64,000 nt of DNA. Source: JACKII01 sp041687435. GTDB lineage: Bacteria; Pseudomonadota; Alphaproteobacteria; Bin95. Position numbers and translations under genes: made by a program. Every line of letters begins with the position of its first letter. Positions within the stretch are counted from its first letter, which is position 1. The stretch lies in NCBI GenBank assembly GCA_041687435.1, contig JAWLBX010000005.1, positions 152,098 through 216,097 of the forward strand, written 5' to 3'. Positions 42,816 to 50,947 of the stretch are shown here, one piece after another. The notes under the pieces are model-generated. The model did no database searches, had not been told where the DNA came from, and worked only from the letters and a program-made list of their open reading frames with translations.

Positions 42816-44039
42816 GTGCCCACTTTGACCACGAACGGGCGGCCCATTCTGCTGGTGGTTGCCGCCGCCGCCATCATCGCGCTGCTGTCCATGGGTTTGC
42901 GCGCATCCATCCCGCTCTATCAGGTCCCGATGCTGACCGAGGTCGGCTGGGGGCGGACGGAATTTGCGCTGGCGCTGGCGATCCAGCAATTGCTGTGGGG
43001 TGCCTTCTCGCCGGTGTTCGGCGGCTTTGCCGACAAGTATGGCGCCGGCAAGGTGCTGGCATTTGGCGGGCTGCTCTATACCGCCGGGTTGGCGCTGATG
43101 GCGTTCAGCACCGACCCGCTGACATTCACGGTCACCGCCGGCCTGATGGTCGGCAGCGCCCAGGCCGCGGCGGGGATGGGCATTGCGCTCGGCTCCGTCG
43201 GGCGGATGGTGCCGGAGGAAAAACGATCCTGGGCGTTCGGCATTGTCACCATGGGCTCGTCCGCTGGCATGCTGGTCATCCTGCCGATCGGGCAGGTGTT
43301 TTTGGAGGCGTTTGGCTGGTCCATGGGCTTTCTGGCCATGGCGTGCCTGGCCCTGATCATGGTGCCGCTGGCGTTTCCGTTGAGTGGCAAGCCTGTCGGG
43401 CCGACGGCCGGGGCGGTTGCGAACATGACCATTGGCGCAGCCCTGCGCGAGGCCTTCCGCCACCGGTCCTACCTGCTGCTGGTTTCCGGCTTTTTCGTTT
43501 GCGGCTTTCACGTCTCCTTCATTGGCACGCATCTGCCGGCCTATGTTACCGACCTTGGCCTGCCGCCCGAAACCGGGGCGGTGGCGCTGATGCTGATCGG
43601 CGTCGTCAACGTGTTCGCGGCCTACGCCTCCGGCATACTGGGCGGGAAATTCAGCAAGACCAAGCTGCTGTCGCTGATGTATCTGAGCCGGGCCGTGTTC
43701 ATTGCAGCGATGCTGCTGGCGCCGCCGACGCAGCTGACCATCTATCTGTTCGCCGCCGGCATGGGCCTGTTCTGGCTATCCACTGTGCCGCTGACCAGCG
43801 GGCTGGTCGCCATCATGTTCGGCACCCAGTACATGACCATGCTGTTCGGCTTCGTCTTTTTCGGCCACCAGGTCGGGTCGTTTCTGGGGGTCTATCTGGG
43901 CGGGCTGCTGTTCGACCAGACCGGCTCCTACAACGTCGTCTGGTGGATCGGCGCGGCCCTCGGCATCTTTGCCGCCCTGATTCACTTGCCGATCAGCGAG
44001 AAGCCGGTGGACCGTCCGCTTGTGGCTGCGGCGGAGTAG
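42816..44039 (+). CDS. MFS transporter (oxalate/nitrate-type)
   Basis: A 407-residue major facilitator with 12 predicted hydrophobic segments. The loop after helix 2 reads GGFADKYGAGKVLAFGGLLY, the usual GxxxDRxGRR-like motif. Later segments include GSVGRMVPEEKRSWAFGIVTM and FFGHQVGSFLGVYLGG, as in oxalate/formate-type antiporters. The start is a GTG at 42816; the longer open frame upstream overlaps the small ORF in another frame. The substrate is unknown. Confidence 0.9.
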   Translation: MPTLTTNGRPILLVVAAAAIIALLSMGLRASIPLYQVPMLTEVGWGRTEFALALAIQQLLWGAFSPVFGGFADKYGAGKVLAFGGLLYTAGLALMAFSTDPLTFTVTAGLMVGSAQAAAGMGIALGSVGRMVPEEKRSWAFGIVTMGSSAGMLVILPIGQVFLEAFGWSMGFLAMACLALIMVPLAFPLSGKPVGPTAGAVANMTIGAALREAFRHRSYLLLVSGFFVCGFHVSFIGTHLPAYVTDLGLPPETGAVALMLIGVVNVFAAYASGILGGKFSKTKLLSLMYLSRAVFIAAMLLAPPTQLTIYLFAAGMGLFWLSTVPLTSGLVAIMFGTQYMTMLFGFVFFGHQVGSFLGVYLGGLLFDQTGSYNVVWWIGAALGIFAALIHLPISEKPVDRPLVAAAE

Positions 44040-44053
44040 GGCGAGGAACCGGC

Positions 44054-44085
44054 AAAAAAAAACCGCCGGTGCAGAAACACCGGCG
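44054..44085 (-). terminator. Rho-independent terminator downstream of speE
   Basis: On the minus strand, CGCCGGTG and CACCGGCG form a perfect eight-base stem with a six-base loop, followed by G and nine U (A run 44054-44062). It lies about 70 bases past the speE stop. Confidence 0.85.
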
Positions 44086-44121
44086 ACAACCTAACCCCAA
44101 AATACCGAAATGATCGATGGA

Positions 44122-44147
44122 ACGGGCCGGCGATCCGGCCCCGTTTT
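44122..44147 (+). terminator. Rho-independent terminator for the MFS gene
   Basis: ACGGGCCGG (44122-44130) and CCGGCCCCGT (44135-44144) pair around CGAT with one bulged base, followed by T's to 44147. It reads as a short terminator on the plus strand and lies close to the speE stop at 44155. Confidence 0.6.
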
Positions 44148-44154
44148 GAAGCTG

Positions 44155-45009
44155 TCAGGCGTTGCCGATCAGCTTCAGCATGAAATTCGGCAGCGCAAAC
44201 GCGGCGACATGGATTGCCGGATTGTAATATTGCGTGTCGATGCCGAGCGCGTCGAACCGGGCCTGGATGGTTTCCAGGCTCTGCCGCCGCAAGTTCTCAT
44301 CATCGCTCGCCCAGCCCAGCGCCATAAAGCCCAGCGCATAGGTTGGACACGAGATGACGTAGGCGCTGCCATCGGCAAACAAGGCGCGGAAATGCCCGAC
44401 CGAGCTTTTCAATTCGTCACCCTGGACGAACGGCACGCCGTTTTGCGTGACCAGCACGCCGCCCGGGTTCAGGCAGCGCTTGCAATTGGCGTAAAATTCC
44501 CGCGTGAACAGAACTGCGCCGGGGCCGATAGGGTCGGTGGAGTCCACCAAAACCGCATCGTAGCGCTGATCGGTCTCGGCCACGAATTTCGCGCCGTCGC
44601 CGATGATCAGTTCTGTGCGCGGGTCATCGTAGGCATTGCCGCAAATGCTGGCGAGATACTTGCGCGAGATCTCGACGACGCCGCCATCCAGCTCGACCTC
44701 CGTCACATGCTCTACGCCGTGCTTCAGCACTTCTTCGAGCAGGCCGCCATCGCCGCCGCCGACGATGAGCACGCGCTTGACATTGCCATGCGCCAGCAGT
44801 GGCACATGGGCAAACATCTCGTGATAGACGAACTCATCGCCCTCCGTGGTTTGCACGACGCCGTCCAGGGTCATGATCTTGCCGAACCTTCTGTTCCGCA
44901 AAATCTGAATGTCCTGGAATTCGGTCTTACCTTCGAACAGCACCTCGTCAACTTTGAGGCGCTGCCCGACACCGTCGTGCAGCACCTCGTCGAACCAAAC
45001 CTCAGTCAA
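44155..45009 (-). CDS. speE: Spermidine synthase (polyamine aminopropyltransferase)
   Basis: A 284-residue enzyme that transfers an aminopropyl group from decarboxylated SAM to putrescine. Motifs are VLIVGGGDGGLLEEVLKH, VTEVELDGGVVEISRKYL, YDAVLVDSTDPIGPG with the catalytic Asp, and CPTYALGFMALGWASD. The start is a TTG at 45009 that overlaps the speD TGA (TTGA), so translation is coupled. The longer frame upstream lies within speD and has no homology. Confidence 0.95.
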   Translation of the reverse strand: MTEVWFDEVLHDGVGQRLKVDEVLFEGKTEFQDIQILRNRRFGKIMTLDGVVQTTEGDEFVYHEMFAHVPLLAHGNVKRVLIVGGGDGGLLEEVLKHGVEHVTEVELDGGVVEISRKYLASICGNAYDDPRTELIIGDGAKFVAETDQRYDAVLVDSTDPIGPGAVLFTREFYANCKRCLNPGGVLVTQNGVPFVQGDELKSSVGHFRALFADGSAYVISCPTYALGFMALGWASDDENLRRQSLETIQARFDALGIDTQYYNPAIHVAAFALPNFMLKLIGNA

Positions 45010-45590
45010 TTTTCCGCACCGTCCAACTGCAGGCCGCGGCGGTGCTCGGTCAGGTGCACCGCAGATGGCGAGAAGGCCTTTTTCAGCACCGGAATTGCCT
45101 TGTACGGGTTGCAGTCGCCGCACATGAAAATATCCAAGGCCGCAAAGTCCCGCTCGGGCCAAGTGTGGATGCTGATGTGGCTTTCCGACAGCACGACGAC
45201 GCCCGAAATCCCGCCGTTCGGCTGGAAATGGTGCAGGTCGACGTTGAGGATCGTCGCGCCGGCCACTGTGGCCGATTCGCGCAACGCTGCCTCCACCGCC
45301 TCCAGATCATCCAGCCGGCTGGCGCCTGACAGATCGATCAGCAGGTGGGTTCCTGCGTATTCGAGGCCGTCCTTCTTGACAAAAAAGTCGAGACGGTCGT
45401 CCTCGACAGGCGCGACGTACGCCGCCGCGCCGGTGATATTGGTAACGCCCGCCTCGTTGCGATCCGCGCAATGCGGATCGACAACCCGAACGGCTTCGTG
45501 CTCTTCAGGCTGATAGGCGGACGAGAGGTCATTCGACAACTCGTACCCCGCTGCAACAGCCAGCTCTGCGAAAGTGCGATTACGATCCAT
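45006..45590 (-). CDS. speD: S-adenosylmethionine decarboxylase proenzyme (canonical)
   Basis: A 194-residue proenzyme that cleaves itself to form a pyruvoyl group and then decarboxylates SAM. The cleavage motif SESHISIHTWPE has Glu136-Ser137; Ser129, His142 and Cys157 complete the active site. Residues 1-75 are an extension not present in the short Thermotoga-type enzyme. GGGAG precedes the ATG at 45590, and a sigma-70-like promoter lies at 45637-45665. It forms an operon with speE. Confidence 0.95.
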   Translation of the reverse strand: MDRNRTFAELAVAAGYELSNDLSSAYQPEEHEAVRVVDPHCADRNEAGVTNITGAAAYVAPVEDDRLDFFVKKDGLEYAGTHLLIDLSGASRLDDLEAVEAALRESATVAGATILNVDLHHFQPNGGISGVVVLSESHISIHTWPERDFAALDIFMCGDCNPYKAIPVLKKAFSPSAVHLTEHRRGLQLDGAEN

Positions 45591-45636
45591 CGCAAATCTC
45601 CCGTAAAACCGGTATTGGGGGGTGGGAAAGGCGCGC

Positions 45637-45665
45637 CTTATGACGGATAGAGGCGAGCGGCGCAA
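45637..45665 (-). promoter_or_regulatory. Sigma-70-like promoter for speD-speE
   Basis: On the minus strand, TTGCGC (45665-45660) and CATAAG (45642-45637) are 17 bases apart, in a form common for alphaproteobacterial housekeeping promoters. Transcription would start near 45630, about 40 bases before the speD start. Confidence 0.5.
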
Positions 45666-45851
45666 GAGAAAACTTTTAGAAATTTGCGTGATTGTACTTT
45701 TTGTCCACGCTGTTACCTGCCGGACTTTAGTAATTCCGGCTATCTGCGGCCCGCAAAACTGCCGATGTGTGGGCAAGCGGGCATGCTCATACATAATAAA
45801 TTGGGGGTGAAGCGCCCCTGTTTCAACCGGCCATCATCGTCAGAATGCGTT

Positions 45852-47627
45852 TCAGAATGCGTCGGCGCCGATGGCCGCCACCAGCGCGCCGCCCGTGGTG
45901 ATCGGCCGTTCCATCGCCACGCCTTCCGGGATGAGCTGTTCGGCAAAAAAGCGGGCGACCTGGCGTTTCTGCACGGCAAACGGATCGTCCCGGCCGGCGG
46001 TTGCCAGCGCAGACCGCGCCATCAGCCAGCCGCCGATGACATAGCCCGCCAGTTTCAAATAGGACGTGGCGCCGGCGAGCGCCTCGCCCGGCTGCTGGCC
46101 CATATGCGCAACCATCCACTGTGTGCAGCGTTCCAGGCTAGCCAGGCCTTCGGCCAGCGGTTCGATCAGGGCGGCCAGATCTGCGTTGTCGTGATGTCGC
46201 AGCGCGTCCAAGGTCGCAGCGATCTCCGCGGTGAGCGCTGCCATGGCCTCTCCGCCGTCCCGCCCCAGCTTGCGGCCCGCCAGGTCGATGGCTTGGATGC
46301 CGTTGGTGCCTTCATAGATCGCCGAGATGCGCACGTCGCGGTAATGCTGGGCGGCACCTGTTTCCTCAATATAGCCCATGCCGCCGTGCACTTGCACGTT
46401 GGTGGAGGCGACCTCCTGGCCCAGGTCGGTGCTCCACGCCTTGACCATGGGGATCAGCAGGTCGACCCGGCGTTGCGCCAACTTGCGCGCCTCCGGGTCG
46501 GCCAGATGCTTGGCGAGGTCGAGGCCGGCCGCGGCCTCATAGGCCAGGCAGCGCATCGCCTCCACCTGGGCCCGCATGCGCAGCAGCATGCGGCGCACGT
46601 CCGGGTGGTGGATGATGGTGACCGGGTCGCGGCCGCCATTGACCGCATCGCGCATCTGCACCCGCTCCTTGGCGAAGGCGACGGCCTGCTGGTAGGCGCG
46701 TTCCGCCACCGAAAGGCCCTGGAGGCCGACGCCGAGCCGGGCGTTGTTCATCATCGTGAACATGTATTCGATGCCGCGGCATTCCTCGCCCACCAGATAG
46801 CCGACCGCGCCCTCGTTCTCGCCATAGAGCATGACAGCGGTGGGGGAGGCGTGGATGCCCATCTTGTGTTCCAGCGAGCCGGCGCGCAGGTCGTTGCGCG
46901 CGCCAAGGCTGCCGTCTGCGTTCACCAGGAATTTCGGCACGATGAACAGGCTTATGCCCTTGATACCGGCCGGCGCGCCTTCGGTGCGGGCCAGTACGAG
47001 GTGGACGATGTTTTCCGCCATCTCGTGATCGCCGTAGGAGATGTAAATCTTCTGACCGCTGATGCGGTAATGGCCGACGTCCGCGACGGCCTTGGTGCGC
47101 AGCGCGCCGACGTCGGAGCCCGCCTGCGGCTCGGTCAGGTTCATGGTGCCGGTCCAGCGGCCGGTGACCATGGCCTCCAGATACGTCGCCTTCTGTTCCG
47201 GCGAACCGTGGACCTCCAGCAGTTCGACCGCGCCCTGCGTCAGCAGCGGCCCCAGCGAGAAGCCGAGATTGGCCGAACCCCAAATCTCGTTCAGCGCGGT
47301 GGTGACCAGCCAGGGCAGGCCCTGGCCGCCGTATTCCGGCGAGAAGGGCGGGCCGTTCCAGCCGCCATCGACATAGGCCTTGTACGCCTCCGGAAAGCCA
47401 TCCGGCATGCGCACGACGCCGTTTTCGAGCCGTGCGCCCTGTTGGTCGCCGATGCGCGAGAGCGGCGCCAGCACGCCGCCGGCGAACTTGCCGGCCTCGT
47501 CCAAAACCGCATCGACCAGGTCGGGCGTGATGTCCTCAAAACCGTCGAGCGCCAGCACATTTTCCAGCCCGGCGATCTGGCTGAGCGTGAAGCGAATATC
47601 GGCGAGGGGCGCAGCGTAGTCGGACAT
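45852..47627 (-). CDS. Acyl-CoA dehydrogenase, long form with C-terminal domain
   Basis: A 591-residue flavoprotein, about 200 residues longer than simple acyl-CoA dehydrogenases. The core has TGRWTGTMNLTEPQAGSDVG near residues 155-174, YRISGQKIYISYGDHE, and VQVHGGMGYIEETGAAQHYRD with the FAD-binding Arg region. The C-terminal ~130 residues match the domain found in medium/long-chain or DmdC-type enzymes. The start MSDYAAPLAD at 47627 replaces a long unlikely extension. Substrate chain length is not evident. Confidence 0.9.
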   Translation of the reverse strand: MSDYAAPLADIRFTLSQIAGLENVLALDGFEDITPDLVDAVLDEAGKFAGGVLAPLSRIGDQQGARLENGVVRMPDGFPEAYKAYVDGGWNGPPFSPEYGGQGLPWLVTTALNEIWGSANLGFSLGPLLTQGAVELLEVHGSPEQKATYLEAMVTGRWTGTMNLTEPQAGSDVGALRTKAVADVGHYRISGQKIYISYGDHEMAENIVHLVLARTEGAPAGIKGISLFIVPKFLVNADGSLGARNDLRAGSLEHKMGIHASPTAVMLYGENEGAVGYLVGEECRGIEYMFTMMNNARLGVGLQGLSVAERAYQQAVAFAKERVQMRDAVNGGRDPVTIIHHPDVRRMLLRMRAQVEAMRCLAYEAAAGLDLAKHLADPEARKLAQRRVDLLIPMVKAWSTDLGQEVASTNVQVHGGMGYIEETGAAQHYRDVRISAIYEGTNGIQAIDLAGRKLGRDGGEAMAALTAEIAATLDALRHHDNADLAALIEPLAEGLASLERCTQWMVAHMGQQPGEALAGATSYLKLAGYVIGGWLMARSALATAGRDDPFAVQKRQVARFFAEQLIPEGVAMERPITTGGALVAAIGADAF

Positions 47628-47763
47628 GGGCGGGCCTGTGCATGATGTGCGGGCGGAAAGGCATCTTGCCGCGGCATTTAAGGCACAGGCGGCGGCCTGC
47701 CAAGCACGCTTTTGGTTGACCGCAGCGATTCGGCCCGTATCTTGATGGGGACATAGCCATCGA
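47628..47763. other. Interval between acyl-CoA dehydrogenase start and the riboswitch
   Basis: About 136 bases between two divergent units; with the riboswitch, the gene-free stretch runs to 48036. Promoters for both directions should lie here. None was placed with confidence. Confidence 0.4.
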
Positions 47764-47983
47764 TCCCTGCGGGAGAGTCCGCCCATGCCGTGAGGCAGAG
47801 GGCGGCGCCGAAGGAGCAACCGGCCCCGGAAACTCTCAGGCACCGCGGACCGCAGGGTAAGGCAACTCTGGAAAGTGGGCTGGCTTGCGTGCAAGCTAAC
47901 TCCGCCGACGAAGTAAGCGCAGGCAGGCCGTCTTTGGAACCGCCGGGCGTGAATCTTTCAGGCGCCCGGGACAGAGCGGGGTG
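47764..47983 (+). ncRNA. Tandem glycine riboswitch
   Basis: Two glycine aptamers in tandem, with the gcvT start codon 54 bases after the element. Aptamer 1 is closed by CCCTGCGG (47765-47772) with CCGCAGGG (47850-47857) and holds GGCGCCGAAGGAGCAA and AAACTCTCAGGCACC. Aptamer 2 holds GCCGACGAAGTAAGC and GAATCTTTCAGGCGCCCGGGA and ends in ACAGAGCGGG. Such elements switch on glycine cleavage genes when glycine is high. Confidence 0.92.
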
Positions 47984-48036
47984 GGTCCGGGTCATTTGGT
48001 CCGGACGCCACAGACCCGAATCCGGAGGCCCTGACC

Positions 48037-49164
48037 ATGGCAGACCACGACCCGAGCACTCCCCTGGCGGAAACTCCGCTTGCCGCACTGCACGCACGGC
48101 TTGGCGGCAAGATGGTGCCGTTCGCCGGCTATTCCATGCCGGTGCAATACAAGCTGGGCATTCTGGGCGAACACAAGCACACGCGCGAACAGGCAGGCCT
48201 GTTCGATGTTTCGCATATGGGCCAGGCGAGCTTGTCCGGGCCGGGCGCACCCGAATTTTTGGAGACGCTCTGCCCTGGCGACATTGCCGGGTTGCAGGTT
48301 GGCCGGATGCGGTATTCCGTGCTGCTGAACGCAGACGGCGGCATCATCGATGATCTGATGGTGTTACGGCTGGCGGACAACGCGTTTCATCTGGTGCTCA
48401 ACGCCGCCTGCAAGACCGAAGACTTCGCGCACATCGCGGCGCATCTGCCGGCTGGCCTCAGCTTCACGCCCAGGCCGGACTTGGCTCTGGTCGCGCTGCA
48501 GGGGCCGAAAGCGGCGGCGGTGTTGGGCGAACTCGCGCCTGGGGCCGAGCGGCTGGATTTCATGCAGAGCGCAAACGCCTCCATCGGCGGCGTCGACACG
48601 CTCATCACCCGCTCCGGCTATACCGGCGAGGACGGCTACGAACTGTCCTGCGCCAATGCCGATATCGAGGTGCTGGCGGAACGCCTGCTGGCGTTCGATG
48701 CGGTGGAGCCGATCGGCCTGGGCGCACGGGATTCGCTGCGGCTGGAAGCGGGCTTGTGCCTCTACGGCCACGATATCGACACGACGACCTCCCCCATCGA
48801 GGCGGGGCTGATCTGGATCATTCCGAAGCCGCGGCGCACGGCGGACGCCGGTTACCCCGGCGCCGCCCGCATCGCGCGCGAGATCGCCGATGGCGTCAGC
48901 CGCCGCCGGGTCGGCATTCGGCCGGCAGGCCGGGCGATTGCCCGGGAAGGCGCGGTGATCCTCTCGCCCGATGGCGACCGTATCGGAGTTGTGACGTCAG
49001 GCGGTTTCGGCCCCAGTGCCGAAGGCCCTGTCGCCATGGGCTATGTGCCGCCGGCCTATGCCAAGACCGGCTCTCCCCTTCTGCTGGAGGTGCGCGGCAA
49101 ACAGCATCCGGCAGAGGTGGTGAAAATGCCGTTCGTCCCGCATCGCTATTACCGCGGCCAGTAG
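48037..49164 (+). CDS. gcvT: Glycine cleavage system T-protein (aminomethyltransferase)
   Basis: A 375-residue enzyme that releases ammonia from the aminomethyl group on GcvH and makes methylene-tetrahydrofolate. Family segments are MVPFAGYSMPVQYKLGILGE, LFDVSHMGQ, SGYTGEDGYELS and GLGARDSLRLEAGLCLYGHD. GGAGG precedes the ATG. It is the first gene after the tandem glycine riboswitch and starts the gcvT-gcvH-gcvPA-gcvPB operon. Confidence 0.97.
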   Translation: MADHDPSTPLAETPLAALHARLGGKMVPFAGYSMPVQYKLGILGEHKHTREQAGLFDVSHMGQASLSGPGAPEFLETLCPGDIAGLQVGRMRYSVLLNADGGIIDDLMVLRLADNAFHLVLNAACKTEDFAHIAAHLPAGLSFTPRPDLALVALQGPKAAAVLGELAPGAERLDFMQSANASIGGVDTLITRSGYTGEDGYELSCANADIEVLAERLLAFDAVEPIGLGARDSLRLEAGLCLYGHDIDTTTSPIEAGLIWIIPKPRRTADAGYPGAARIAREIADGVSRRRVGIRPAGRAIAREGAVILSPDGDRIGVVTSGGFGPSAEGPVAMGYVPPAYAKTGSPLLLEVRGKQHPAEVVKMPFVPHRYYRGQ

Positions 49165-49209
49165 GCCCGGCCGTCCCGACCACAGAAATTCCCGAGGAGA
49201 CCAGAAGCC

Positions 49210-49590
49210 ATGGCCAACGAACGTTACACCGAAGACCACGAATGGGTTCGCGTTGAAGGCGATACCGCCGTTTGCGGCATTTCCGACTATGCCCAGGAAC
49301 AGCTGGGCGATGTCGTCTTTGTCGAACTGCCGGAAATCGGCCGTGTTGTCTCCGCCAAGGATGAGATCGCCGTGGTCGAATCGGTGAAGGCCGCAAGCGA
49401 CATCTACGCGCCGGTTTCGGGCGAGGTGGTGGCGGTCAATTCCGCGGTCGAGGAAGATCCGGAGACCGTCAACCGCGACGCGCTCGGCAAGGGCTGGCTG
49501 TTCAAGATCAAGCTGACCGATGCCGCAGAAGCCGAGAGCCTGATGGATGAAACATCCTATGAGGACTACATCGCCGGACTGGACGAGTAA
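49210..49590 (+). CDS. gcvH: Glycine cleavage system H-protein
   Basis: A 126-residue lipoyl carrier that shuttles the aminomethyl group among P-, T- and L-proteins. The lipoylated Lys is in VVESVKAASDIYAPVSGEV; the start ERYTEDHEWVRVEGD and the turn GISDYAQEQLGDVVFVELPE are typical. GAGGAG precedes the ATG. It lies 45 bases after gcvT. Confidence 0.97.
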   Translation: MANERYTEDHEWVRVEGDTAVCGISDYAQEQLGDVVFVELPEIGRVVSAKDEIAVVESVKAASDIYAPVSGEVVAVNSAVEEDPETVNRDALGKGWLFKIKLTDAAEAESLMDETSYEDYIAGLDE

Positions 49591-49594
49591 GCCC

Positions 49595-50947
49595 ATGCGC
49601 TATCTTCCCCTGACCCCACAGGACCGGGAGGCGATGCTGGCCACCATTGGCGCCGCCAGCATTGACGAGTTGTTCCGCGATGTGCCGGAACAGGCCCGGC
49701 TCGACGGCCCGGTCGACCTGCCGCACCACGCCAGCGAGATGGCGGTGGAGCGGCACATGTCCCGCCTGGCGATGCAGAATCATGCGGCGGGCGAGGGGCC
49801 GTGCTTCCTCGGCGCCGGTGCCTATCGCCACCATGTGCCGGCCAGTGTCGATTATCTGATCCAGCGCGGCGAGTTCCTGACCGCCTACACGCCCTATCAG
49901 CCGGAAATCGCCCAGGGCACGCTGCAGATGCTGTTTGAGTTCCAGACGCAGGTGGCGCTGCTGACTGGCATGGATGTGGCCAACGCCTCCATGTACGACG
50001 GCGCGACGGCGTGTGCCGAGGCCGTGACCATGGCCGCCCGTGTCACCCGGCGGCACAAGGCGGTGCTGTCCGGCAACCTGCATCCGCACTATCGCGATGT
50101 GACGGAGACGCTGTGCCGGATGACGGACTTCCCGATCACCGAAACGCCGCCGCATGTCGCCGGCGCTGATGTTGAGGCCCTGGCTGCTGCAGTGGACGAA
50201 TCGGTCGGCTGCGTTGTCGTGCAGTATCCGGACGTGTTCGGCCACATCGCCGACCTCTCCACCTTGGCCGAGACTTGCCACAACGCCGGCGCACTGCTGG
50301 TGGTGGTGACGACGGAGGCGGTGGCGCTGGCCGGGCTGACCCCGCCGGGTGCCATGGGCGCCGATATCGTCGCGGGCGAAGGGCAAAGCATTGGCAACGC
50401 CCTGAACTTCGGCGGTCCCTATCTGGGCCTGTTCGCCACGCGGCAGAAGCTGGTGCGCCAGATGCCGGGCCGCGTCTGCGGCGAGACCGTGGATAGCGAT
50501 GGCCAGCGCGGCTACGTGCTGACACTCTCCACCCGCGAACAGCACATCCGGCGCGAAAAGGCGACCAGCAACATCTGCACCAATTCCGGGCTCTGTGCGC
50601 TGGCCTTCTCCATTCACATGTCGCTTCTGGGCGAGGCCGGCCTGCAACGGCTGGCGGCCTGGAACCATGCGATGGCCGTGCAGACGGCCGAACGTCTGGC
50701 CAAGGTGCCGGGGGTCGAGGTGCTGAACCCGGCCTTCTTCAACGAGTTTGCGCTGCGCCTGTCGAAACCGGCGGCGCCGGTGGTCGATGCGCTGGCGGAG
50801 CAGGGCATTCTGGCCGGCGTACCCGCCTCGCGCCTGTATCCAGGCCAAGCCGATCTGGCCAACGTGCTGTTGGTGGCGGCGACGGAAACCGTCGATCCCG
50901 AGGATATCGAATCGCTGGCCCGTGCGCTGGCGGAGGAACTGGCATGA
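49595..50947 (+). CDS. gcvPA: Glycine dehydrogenase (decarboxylating) subunit 1
   Basis: A 450-residue protein, the N-terminal half of a two-chain P-protein. The family pattern MRYLPLTPQDREAMLATIGA, FLGAGAYRHHVPASVDYLI, TAYTPYQPEIAQGTLQMLFE and TSNICTNSGLCALAF is complete. With subunit 2 it decarboxylates glycine and loads the residue on GcvH. The ATG at 49595 lies four bases after the gcvH stop, and its own stop overlaps the start of subunit 2. Confidence 0.97.
   Translation: MRYLPLTPQDREAMLATIGAASIDELFRDVPEQARLDGPVDLPHHASEMAVERHMSRLAMQNHAAGEGPCFLGAGAYRHHVPASVDYLIQRGEFLTAYTPYQPEIAQGTLQMLFEFQTQVALLTGMDVANASMYDGATACAEAVTMAARVTRRHKAVLSGNLHPHYRDVTETLCRMTDFPITETPPHVAGADVEALAAAVDESVGCVVVQYPDVFGHIADLSTLAETCHNAGALLVVVTTEAVALAGLTPPGAMGADIVAGEGQSIGNALNFGGPYLGLFATRQKLVRQMPGRVCGETVDSDGQRGYVLTLSTREQHIRREKATSNICTNSGLCALAFSIHMSLLGEAGLQRLAAWNHAMAVQTAERLAKVPGVEVLNPAFFNEFALRLSKPAAPVVDALAEQGILAGVPASRLYPGQADLANVLLVAATETVDPEDIESLARALAEELA

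Noticed and set aside
45684..47645. 653-codon plus-strand frame over the acyl-CoA dehydrogenase
   Set aside because: The minus-strand acyl-CoA dehydrogenase has full motifs; the plus frame is its shadow.
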